DNA of 10,669 nt from NCBI GenBank assembly GCA_026770585.1, contig MU646347.1:270136-280804 (forward strand), given 5' to 3'. Within the stretch, counting starts at the first letter, position 1. The number at the start of each line of letters is the position of its first letter. This stretch comes from Baffinella frigidus. Lineage: Eukaryota > Cryptophyceae > Cryptomonadales > Baffinellaceae. A program made the position numbers and the translations under genes. Under the pieces are notes generated by a model. The model saw only the letters and a list, made by a program, of their open reading frames with translations, was not told the origin of the DNA and ran no database searches. This document shows positions 1 to 9,632 of this stretch, piece after piece.

Positions 1-28
1 CTAGTGCCCCCATTAACCGCGGATAGCG

Positions 29-56
29 TTCTAGAACGTTCTAGAACGTTCTAGAA
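29..56. repeat. 10-bp tandem palindromic repeat matching a six-unit heat-shock element pattern
   Basis: Three units of TTCTAGAACG give an unbroken alternation of TTC and GAA separated by two bases: TTC(29), GAA(34), TTC(39), GAA(44), TTC(49), GAA(54). This is the classical heat-shock-factor binding pattern (nTTCnnGAAn). The same unit holds AG dinucleotides at 33-34, 43-44 and 53-54, usable as 3' splice sites in three different frames. It may equally be a simple repeat with neither role. Confidence 0.5.
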
Positions 57-92
57 GCGTCCGATGGCGAGCTGCTCAACCTTCCGGCCCAG
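45..92 (+). CDS. Possible internal exon ending ASDGELLNLPAQ
   Basis: The reading frame NVLEASDGELLNLPAQ runs into a CAG|GT donor at 92/93. The acceptor would be one of three AGs in the TTCTAGAACG tandem repeat (43-44 gives a phase 0 start at 45). The composition resembles the downstream exons. The alternative is a start ATG at 64 in another frame, which stops after 37 codons. The upstream exon is not in the window, so the acceptor cannot be decided. Confidence 0.35.
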
Positions 93-3000
93 GTTTCCGC
101 CCCCGAATCCGGAAACCCTCCCCACGTGGGTCAACACCCGTTTCGTGGGTGGGGTTTCCTGTAGCCCTGTCCACTTGTCTGTTTCGGTGCAATAAAGTCT
201 TGATTCTCGTCTTGATTCTCTCCTCGTAACTTGTTCGTACCCCCGCAGTCCTGGAGACTTTTTTGTTTCGGCTCTTGATTCTTTGTTTCGGTACAGTAAA
301 GTCCTGATCTTTAAACCGAGTCTCGCCCCGAGGTGGGCCCAACGAACTCGTTGGGGGGGCGGAGGCTGAGGACGAGAGCTGCTCGCGCTCAGGATCGTGA
401 TTCTCCCCCCCCTCCCCCGCAGGGTGGCGGCCCCTCGGTCGACCGTGCGGCCCTCTTCCGCTCCAAGATGCTTGCCGCGGTACAAACCCTATCCGTCCTC
501 CCTCTACTGCAAAGCCCCAGAGGAAGTCTCAAAATTCTTGGACACGACACTAAAATTACTTGTAGGTTACCTTTTGACGAATTTTGGTCACGTCCTTGGG
601 GGTGAAAATTGCCTTTTGAGGAGAAAATGGCTCAAAAGTATGCGACACCAGAGTGTCGCGAACTTTTTGACACTTCCCCTGGGGCTTTTCAGTAGCTACA
701 CACCCTATTCTATGAAAAGAATATATGAAGGGGATTGAGAGGAAACTGTCCCCCCACGCTCGCTCGAACACACCAGCCCTCTCAGCCCTAAACCCTACAC
801 CCCCGCTCCTCGTATGTCCGAGCTGCTCTTTGGTCGGATCGCAAGGGGGCAAATGGGTCGGGTATTTATTGGATGCAGTGCCCATATGGGCACCGAATCC
901 CCCTCAAGTTGGACACGACTCGTACCAATGTTTGAATTCGCACCCGAATTAGACTGATCCGTTTGCCCTGTCGCTGTCCGACCAAGGCGCGCTCGCGGAA
1001 GGCTCTACTTCTGGCGTGTAAAGTCACTCATCCGTGACCCTCAACCCCAAACCCCCAACCGCAGACGCTATCCACCCACAAGGACGGCAGCCCCGCGCCA
1101 CCCGACCCCCAGCTGGAGGACCTCGACACCATCCTCAAGTCCAGCCGGGGCGCTCTGGGCGCGCTGGGGGGCGGGGGGGGAGGTGGGGGCGGGGCGGCGT
1201 TCCGGATGAACGCTGGGACGACGGCGGTGGCGGTGGCGAGTGGGACGCATGTCACGCCGGCGCACCGCGCCGCGCCGGTGCGTGGCCACCGTAGATATAT
1301 ATATATATACAACATATATACACATAATATATATGCATATATATATATATGCATACATACATATGTATATACATGATCCGGGCACGGGTCCTAGCTCTGT
1401 CTCGGTCTAGAAAAACATTACCGCGCCGCGCCGGTGCGTGTCCACCATTCTAGAATGGTGTTGACATCCTGTTCGCAGAATAGCGAGAGCGTTCCAGTCC
1501 AGCGACGCATCTATTCGTAGCTGCCTTGTCTCGTAAGACTTGCTCTACTCTAGAGTAGGCGGAAGTGAACATCTTCTTCTTCTTCTTTTTTACTCTCGAC
1601 ACAGGTCCTAGAAAGGCCCTTTAGCCTTGAGTTGCGTGATACAATGTCTATGAGCCGTAAGGAACGAGCCCGCACTGTGGAATGATCCGGGCACGGGTCC
1701 TAGCTCTGCCTCGGTCTTTTGGTCTTGCCACACTCTGGAGATTCTGGGGTTGTTTTGACTCCACAAGACCACGCCGGTGTGTGCCCCAGCGCTGACTCAG
1801 TCTGAAAGCTCTAGGATACCAGTCTGGAGGTTTGGGGGAGGGGGGCTCTAGCTCCGTCTCATTCTGGTGTTGGACGCACCACACTGGTGAGACCGAGCGC
1901 TTTTTCGCTCCGACGTTGACGGGGGGTTACGACAGACCTGGAATGTCAACGTGCGGATAGTGTGTTGATGCTACTTGTTCCGCGCACGCAGAGGCCGCTG
2001 GCTGGGTGAAGCAGGGGGCGTCAGATGGCAAAAAGGGGGCAAAAAAGGGCAAAAGGGGGGGGTGCCGAGGCAAACAGGAAAGGATTCAATGTGATGAAAC
2101 ACCCTTTAACACCCTCTGAAAGGACGCCTTTTCAGGCCGCAAAAAGGTGCCGTTCACGATCGCCGGCGTGGGGGCCGCGTCAACACTCTCTCTGTCTGTC
2201 GTACCAACTCCGAGACCATCAACTTTATCCATCTTCTCAAACAAATAGATAAGGGTTTCAATAGTCAGCAGTCCTGGGAATCTCCTAACCCCCAACCCCC
2301 AAGTGCAGACCGCCGGCGTGGGCGCCGCCTGGGACATGATGTCGGCCCCTGTGTGTTTCGTGGTCCGCAGTCCTGGGAATCTCCTAACCCCCAGCCCCGA
2401 ACCGCAGGCCGCCGGTGTCGGGGGCGCGTGGGACACCATGTCAGCCTCTTCCCGCGCCTCTGAGGGGGGGCGGAAAACGACAGGCCCGCCTCAGCACCAA
2501 GCCTTGGTCTTCTCGGGCCCGCCTCAGGACGCGCGGCGGTCACGTGACCAGGGGAAGGGGGGGGTACCGAATGGGCCGCGCGCGGGGCAGCCGAGTGCGA
2601 TGTACCCTTCTGTCGCGGTGAGGACGCCCATGCCTAACAAAGCATACAAGTGATTTCTTGGAAGATTACTGAAAGATGGTCCTCGGGGGGCAGCGACGGT
2701 AGCCCAGCTCTGCCTCACTCGGGTTGACTGTCAGACTATCCTCAAGTTGACATGCTGGTTCTGCGGTGCAAATTCGTCAACTTTGGAGCGGAAACGAGCC
2801 CGGGATCACCCGATTCCTAAACCCTAAACCCTGCACCCTAAACCCTACACCCCGGGTGCCTGTTGAGGTACCAGCTGCGGCGCTACTCGACGTCGCGCTG
2901 TCCTCAGTGATCTGAGAGCACCTCAACTCTGAACCCTAAATCCTGAATCCCAACCCCTTAACCCTAAACCCTAAACTCTAAACCCTAAACCCTGAACCCT

Positions 3001-6000
3001 GAACACCAAACCCTACACCCTAAACACTAAAGGTACCAGCCGCGGCGCTACTCGACGCAGCGCTGTCCTCCGTGCTCTGAGAGCACCTAAACTCTGAACC
3101 CTGAACCCTGACCCCCAACCCCTGAACCCTACACCCTAGGCCCTAAACCCTGAACCCTAAATCCTAAGCCCCAAAACCTACACCCTACACCCTACACCCT
3201 AAACCATACACCCTAACCAATTCACCATCCACCATCCAGGTGCCAGCCGCGGCGCTGCTCGACGCCGCGCTGTCATCAGTGCTCTCCGCGGGCGGGGCCG
3301 CAGACCGCGCCGCCGCCGCGCGCGCGGTAAACCCTCCTACCCCCCAAAGTTTAGGCGCGCGGTACGTCCACCCGAGGCCGCTGTGCAAAACCCGAGGCCT
3401 TTGTGGCCTTTGTGTAAAATCTTAAAGTGTCCCTGCACCCTGAAACCCAAACCGCGCTGGGCAGGTGCGGGCGGGGCTGGTTCGGCTGGACGCGCGCGAG
3501 AACGCTGGGGCGCTTGCTCGCGTCCGCAGGAGAGGGGCGTCGCGTCCCACGGGGGAAGTGCCCGACGGCGCCGCGGGGGTTGTTGCGGATGTGCGCCCCG
3601 CCCCTACACCCGAAACCCGAAACCCGAAACCCGAAACCCGAAACCCGAAACCCGAAACCCGCGGGCGTTGTTGCGGATGTGCGCCCTAACCCTACACCAG
3701 AAACTCGAAACCCGAAACCCGGAACCCGGAACTCGAAACCCGAAACCCGGAACCCGAAACCCGAGACCCTAAACCCGAGACCCGAGCCCCGAGACCCTAA
3801 ACCCTGAACCCTAAACCCTGAACACTTAACACGGTGGGGCTCGCAACCTGCAGGTGCAGGGGCTCCTGCAACAGCACGCAGCGCAGATGGCCGCAGTCAA
3901 AGCCAAGGAAGCCCGCCCGAAAGACCTTGCTGCCTCCTCGCCAGGTCACAAGCGGGAATTCGCCTTGATTAAGTCAATTATGAGATTCTTTCTCAGGAAA
4001 CACGCCAAACTCTATTGTAGATTTCGGCTTAGCGCGGAATTCACTTCGGGTCGGGGGATCGAGAAAATCGAAAAATCGCGATCCTTTTTACGTCCATCTA
4101 AAATTTTATGCTATCTTACGCATGGATTTGATGACAAGATCGCGACCCCCACCCGTAAAATACACTTCGATTCATTTTCACTTTTTTTCGTTCCCCGATG
4201 TCCCGACCTGATCTCCCAAAATTCCGCGCTAAGCCGAAATCTACAATAGCTGGCCGCAGTCAAAGCCAAAGAGGTGCGCCCGAAAGACCTTGCCGCCTCC
4301 TCGCCAGGTCACAAGCGGGAATTTAATTTAAATATAAGATTGAATTAATTGTGAGATTCTTTCCCAGGAAACACGCCAAATTTTAGCGATTTGAGCCATT
4401 CTTGGGCGCAGTAATGTTTCATTTGTACCAGGATACACTTTTAAAAGGAGGGCGCCTCAACCTTAAGTTCTGTTATGTGACCTGGCGTGGCACCACGCCA
4501 GAGTCTTGGGAGGGGTCTCCGAACGTCAATTCCACTTCAAGGCAGTGGTTTCTAAAGTCAACGACCGCGTCCTGACGCGGTTCAAAAAATCCAACCCCCT
4601 CCTGCACTCTTATCCGGGAACATGTCTAATTCAAAAGAAAATGGCCTATCAAACCGGATTCTGGCCCTAATTGAATTTAGTCAGGGACCTAATTAACCTT
4701 CGTCCAACTCCTATGAACACATAGGGATCTATTTTCTTTTAAATTAAACATGTCCTCGGATTAATGGCGTGACAGGGGGCAAGTACGCCGCGACGGGCGC
4801 GGGGCGGCGCCATGGTGGGGCAGCGGGGGATGGTGATGGGCGGGCAAGGCGGCGGGCGTCGTTGTTGCGTCGGGAGGAGGAGGATGGGATGGAGGACGAT
4901 CTGTTGAATATCGTGTTTGCGGACGTGCCGCGCACTATCCCTCCGGTCTACACCCTACACCGTCCACTCTACACCCCACCCTGCACCTTGCACCCTGCAC
5001 TCTACACCCTACACACTGCACCCTACACCCTGCACCCTACACCCTTCACCCTGCACCCTACACCTTCCACCCTACACCTTCCACCCTACACCTTCCCTAC
5101 ACCCTACACTTTCCACCCTACACCCTATACCCTACACCCTGCACCTTGCACTCTACACTCTACACCCTACACCTTGCACCCTGCACCTCACACCCTACAC
5201 CTTACACCCTACAGGAGGCGCTCAAGTCACTCCCCTCACCTCCCCGCGTGGCGGTGCCCGGGGGCGGCGCGGCGGCAGCTGGTTGCGGGGTTACAGGAGG
5301 GGATGCAAGAGGAGGATTCGGGAGGAAGGGAGAAGGAAGCTGCGACGCTCGCTGCGATGGAACGCCTGGGAATCGACGTCACGGGCCTTGCGGTGAGCCG
5401 CGGGTGTGGGGTGTGGTGGCAGGGTGTAGGGGTCGGGGGGTCGGAGTTTAGAAAGAAAGAGAAAGAGAAAGAGAGAGTCGTTGCGCTTGTCAGAACGCAT
5501 GTGTTCTAAGAACGCATGTGGTGTGACGCGGGGCGTGGCCACACGAGAATACTAGAGGGGCCTATTTAAACCCGTTTGCTTTTACGGGAGGAAGGGAGAA
5601 GGAAGCTGCGACGCTCGCTGCGATGGAACGCCTGGGAATCGACGTCACGGGCCTTGCGGTGAGCCGCGGGTGTGGGGTGTGGTGGCAGGGTGTAGGGGTC
5701 GGGGGGTCGGAGTTTAGAAAGAAAGAGAAAGAGAAAGAGAGAGTCGTTGCGCTTGTCAGAACGCATGTGTTCTAAGAACGCATGTGGTGTGACGCGGGGC
5801 GTGGCCACACGAGAATACTAGAGGGGCCTATTTAAACCCGTTTGCTTTTACGGGAGGAAGGGAGAAGGAGGCTCCGACCCTCGCTGCGATGACGCGCCTG
5901 GGAACCGACGTTACGGGCCTTGCGGTGAGCGATGAGAGTTTGGGGGGTAGGGGGTAGGGGGTCCTAGGGTAGGGTTGGGGGGGTCGGAGTTGCACGCCTG

Positions 6001-9000
6001 CATCAAAGAGGGGGGGGGGCGGTATTTGTGTGTGAGAGAGAAAGGTGAGAGAGAAAGGTGAGAGAGAAAGGTGAGAGAAGTAGGCTGCGACGCTCGCTGC
6101 TAGGGCGCTTCTGGGAATCGACGTTACGGGCCTTGCGATGAGGCGCCGGGTGTGGGACGTTACGGGACTTGCGGTGAGCGATGAGAGTTTTGGGGGTAGG
6201 GGGTATTGTCGAAATGGGCTCCGCGCGGAAAAAATCGAGGTCAGGTCGCAACATTATTTTATTTTATTGCCTTTTTGTGTCATCATGTGGGTGGGAGATG
6301 CTATTTTGAGATAAAACCAATGTCTAAGATAGCATAAAAGTCCGTTTTTTGGGGAAAAAACGGATTTTTTGACCCGACCTCGATTCCGCGCGAAGCCCAT
6401 TTCGACAATAGGGGGTAGGGTTGGGGGGGTCGGGGTTGCACGCCTGCATCAAAGAGGGGGGGGGGTTATTTGTGTGTGAGAGAGAAAGGTGAGAGAAGGA
6501 GAGTGCGACGCTTGCGGCGATGGCGCTCCTGGGAATCGATGTTACGGGACTTGCGATGAGGCTCCCGGTGTGGGGTGTGGGGCTTGAGGTTGCACGCTGA
6601 GAGGAAGTGGCTTTACTGCAATCTGACAGCTGCTTTACTGAAAATCGTGTCTTGTTGTAGCTGAGCGGGACTGGAGGAAAGCAGATCTGTGTACGTGATA
6701 TGTAGCCTAGAGGGACTTGGTGGAGGAGTGGGGTGATGAAGGGCCTGTGTGCGATGAGAGAGACAGCGACAGGGACAGAGAGCGCGGACGAGAGCGAGAG
6801 AGACAGAGACGTTGCTTTACTCAGAAAGCGTGTGGTGTGACGCGGAGAGAGTCAGTCAGACAGACAGACAGAGACAGAGAGTCAGAGTCGGCAAGAGCGA
6901 GAGTGAGAGAGAAAGTTACTTTACTAAAAGCCACGTTTTCGCAGGGCTCGGGTCCCGAGGTGGGCCTGAACGCAGACGTCGAATTCGTGTCATCATGGCT
7001 CAAGAACCTCGCAGCGCCCTCTGCCTCCGAAAAGGGCGCAGTCGACCCGTTGGAAGCCCGGAGGCTGGACCTTGAGACGTCGCTGCGCACAACGGTCTGT
7101 CTAGATAGACGTAACTCTCTAGCCAGACGTAACGGTATTTTGTGAGGACCCCAGACTGAGAGTCGGTTGGACCTCGAGTCGTCGCTGCGCATAACGGTGC
7201 TCACCATAACCTGAGAAATACGAGTTATCAGGAACAAAATCATTAGCAGCCCACTCGGTACCCGGCGGGAAAACTGTAGACCCTCTGGAAGCGCGGAGGC
7301 TGGACCTCGGATCGTCGCTGGTCACAACGGTCTGTCTAGCTAGACGTAACTTTCCAGCCAGACACATCGGTCTGTTTTCTCGGACGTGCGGGTGGACGTG
7401 GCAGGGTCTCGTGGTGTTCTAGTGGAATTTAATGAGCATCCCAGATCAACTTAGCGCCGGCTGGGCCTCGAAACATCGCTGCGCACACCGGTCTTCATAA
7501 TAACCTGTTCGAATAACGGACGCGTGACTTTCAGTAGAGTTGCGTATTGTCGAAATGGGCTCCGCGCGGAAAAAATCGAGGTCAGGTCAGCAACATTTTT
7601 TTTTTTTTGCCTCTTTGTGTCATCTTATGGGTGGGTGATGCTATTTTGAGATAAAAACCATGTATAAGATAGCATAAAAGTCCATTTTTGGAAATTTTCC
7701 TGATTTCCTGACCTGGCCTCGATTCCGCGCGAAGCCCATTTCGACAATATGTCTAGCTAGACGTCGCGTGAAGCGGGTGGATGACTTTGGAAACACGCGT
7801 TATCAGGCGCGAGAGCAGCACGGAAGAAGGAAGGCCTCAGCTCAACGCCCCCCTCCTCATCATTTCACGCCCCTCAACCGAAACCCGAAAGCCGTACACA
7901 GGAGGCGGCAGCGCACGACGCGCAGGCAGAGCTGACGACCACGCGCCGTGAGCGCTTTAACGCCCCTCTCCTCCTGAGGATATCTAGGCGATAAGGGCTC
8001 CTAGGTTGTAAGGTTATGAGCCACATGTGGTCATCTAAAGCCGCCCCTCCTCATTTCACGCCCCTTAACCCAACCCCGAAACCCGTCCACAGGAGGCGGC
8101 AGCGCACGACGCGCAGGCAGAGCTGACGGCCAAGCGCGGCACGCTCGAGCGCCGACGCGAGGCGGCCGTGGTCGAGGCGGCGGTGTTGGCCATGGACGAA
8201 GAGCGCGCCGCGGCCGCGGCCGCGCACGAGCAGGTGCGGGGATCCCCGAACACACTCTCGCGCACCATGGTGCGCTCGCTGGGGCCCCCGCGGCCTGAAG
8301 CTCAACCCCCAAACCCCAAACATTAAACCCCAAACCCTCAACCCCCATCCTCTTGTCCCTAAACCCCAACCCCCCAGACCCTAGCACATAAACCTTACAC
8401 CTGAAACGATAAATCATGAACCGCAACCCCCAACCCCTCAACAACAGAAGATGGTCGACGCGCTTGCCGCGGCGGCCGCCGCCGCGAATCAGCACCTGTC
8501 TCAGGGTTTGGTTCAGTCTATTCGGGCGCACCGCTGGCCGTGAAACCTAACCCCCCCACTCCCAAACCACAACCCCCCCCCCTCACCCCGCGCACGAGCA
8601 TGTGCGGGAATCCCCGACCACTCTCTCGCAAACCCTGGGGTCCTGACCCCCCCCTGGCTCCGCGCACGATCAGGTTATGGTCGACGCACTAGCCGCGAAC
8701 CAGCGCCGCCTCGCCGCGCGCGAAGTCATTCTAGCACTACAAATGCACCATGCTTGTGGAGAATTGTGGAGAATTGTACTTGTGGATAATTGTGGAGAAT
8801 TGGACCCTGGACAATCAACACCAAATCCTGCGGTTAACCCTACCCCCCTAACCCCCAACCCCTCAAAAATAGGCGATGGTCGACGCGCTCGCCGCAGCCG
8901 CGGCCGCCGCGAACCAGCGCCGTCTCGCCGCGCGTGAGGTCGAGGTAATCACCGCATTCTCATCACTGGACCCTAACCCTCCATACACCATAAACCATAA

Positions 9001-9597
9001 ACCTCACACCATCAACCATTTCCCTCCAACCACACACCCCAAACACTCAACCCTATACCCTAGGCCCCAAACCCGAAATCCCGAACCCCAATCCTCACAC
9101 CCTAACCCAGGCAGAGGAGATGGCGTTGGCTGAGTAGTTGCGGAGGAGGAGGCGTCTGGTTTGGGAGGGGTTATGGTTTGGGAGTGGGGGGGTTAGGTTT
9201 CACGGCCAGCGGTGCGCCCGAATAGACTGAACCAAACCCTGAAAGAGGCGCTGATTCGCGGCGGCGGCCCGAACCCCAATCCTCACACCCTAACCCAGGC
9301 GGAGGAGTTGGCGCTTGCTGAGGAGTTGCGGAGGAGGAGGCGGAGGGGGGAGCGGCGTGGGGAGGCGCTCACGTCTGTGCCCCTCTTTCCTCCTCTCTCT
9401 CTCTCTCTCGCGCGCGCTCTCTCTCTCTCTCTCTCTCTCGCTCTCTCTCTCTCTCTATCTATCTCTCTCTATCTCTCTCTCTCTATCTCTCTTTCTCGCT
9501 CTCTCACACACACTCTCTCTCTCTCTATCTCTCTCTCTTTCTCTCTCAGCGGAGGGGGGAGCGGCGTGGGGAGGCGCTCACGTCTGCGCCCCTCTTT

Positions 9598-9632
<35 letters not shown>

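Larger units (their letters stand above)
1278..2308 (+). other. 1.03-kb intron rich in dispersed repeats
   Basis: It starts GTGCGT and ends AAGTGCAG. In order it holds an AT microsatellite, a copy of the preceding exon/donor junction (1423-1442), palindromes at 1443-1460 and 1545-1558, a CTT tract near 1570, a 36-bp direct repeat (1373-1408 and 1682-1717) and further degenerate CTAGCTCYGTCTC pieces near 1850. It ends with a degraded copy of the next exon at 2147. A Lys/Gly-rich open stretch at 1994-2061 was considered as an exon, but its phase does not fit. Confidence 0.5.
2814..3236 (+). repeat. Degenerate plant-type telomere-like repeats (CCCTAAA)n
   Basis: Many units of CCCTAAA, CCCTGAA, CCCTACA and similar run on the plus strand, interrupted by exon copies. 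The array is flanked by unique coding sequence on both sides, so it is interstitial and not a chromosome end. Confidence 0.9.
2618..3239 (+). other. 622-bp intron with telomere-like repeats and two broken exon copies
   Basis: It starts GTGAGG and ends CCATCCAG. A dispersed repeat fills 2708-2804; from about 2814 the intron is CCCTAAA-type sequence interrupted by two defective copies of the next exon (2868, 3033). Confidence 0.55.
3945..4775 (+). other. 831-bp phase-1 intron containing three inverted-repeat elements
   Basis: It begins GTCACAAG and ends TGGCGTGACAG. Inside are a TA-type MITE (4013-4248), a tandem copy of the preceding exon end (4251-4380), a GTCACA-ended element (4299-4490) and a further inverted-repeat element (4618-4755). 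The interior is much AT-richer than the exons. Confidence 0.55.
5393..6660 (+). other. Long intron/array region after exon 5279-5392
   Basis: It consists of the LGIDVTGLA exon copies and their GT-side intron sequence: GGGGGTAGGG-type G-rich runs (5930-5990, 6190-6203, 6411-6432), GAGAGAAAGGT tandem units (about 6028-6076), and MITE B. It ends CTTGTTGTAG, a good acceptor. Confidence 0.5.
7095..8092 (+). other. 998-bp intron with LDLETSLR copies, MITE C and an EAAAHDAQ copy
   Basis: Besides the listed copies it contains 12-bp GTCTAGCTAGAC palindromes at 7334-7345 and 7751-7762, the second immediately beside MITE C. No additional exon is seen. Confidence 0.5.
8234..8872 (+). other. 639-bp intron with C-rich repeats and degraded exon copies
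   Basis: It begins GTGCGGGGATCC and ends AAAAATAG. It contains CCCCAAAC/CCCTAAC-type repeats, MVDALAA exon copies (8451, 8674), pieces of the CGCGCACGAGCAG/GTGCGGG junction (8588-8606, 8661-8673) and a TGTGGAGAATTG short tandem repeat (8755-8800). Confidence 0.5.
8945..9298 (+). other. 354-bp intron, telomere-like C-rich with inverted exon piece
   Basis: It runs from GTAATC to TAACCCAG and holds CATAAACC, CCCTAACC and CCCAAACC repeats, the stop-containing AEEMALAE copy and the inverted-repeat arm. Confidence 0.5.

Noticed and set aside
51-485. Long minus-strand open frames near the start
   Set aside because: They run antisense across the exon at 423 and pyrimidine-rich intron, have no splice or homology support, and look like shadows.
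1994-2061. Lys/Gly-rich exon (AAGWVKQGASDGKKGAKKGK)
   Set aside because: It looks protein-like and follows an AG, but the only donor leaves phase 2, which does not fit the phase-0 exon at 2309; support is too weak.
2814-3236. Chromosome end (true telomere)
   Set aside because: The repeats are degenerate, interrupted by exon copies, and flanked by single-gene sequence on both sides.
3945-4249. Open frame continuing from the 3854 exon through MITE A
   Set aside because: It crosses a clear inverted-repeat element and a supported donor; the extension is element sequence, not a conserved protein.
4946-5214. Thr/Leu/His/Pro repeat protein read from the CACCCTACAC array
   Set aside because: A repeat without stops is open in more than one frame; the flanking exons show it is intronic.
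5319-6100. CRISPR-like array
   Set aside because: The repeats are exon-intron units of 266 bp and irregular copies without spacers; the context is eukaryotic.
8031-8531. Minus-strand open frame sharing MRPNRLNQTL with a plus-strand frame at 9212
   Set aside because: The shared peptide is explained by the inverted repeat 8501-8569/9174-9242, and the plus strand holds the better-supported exons.
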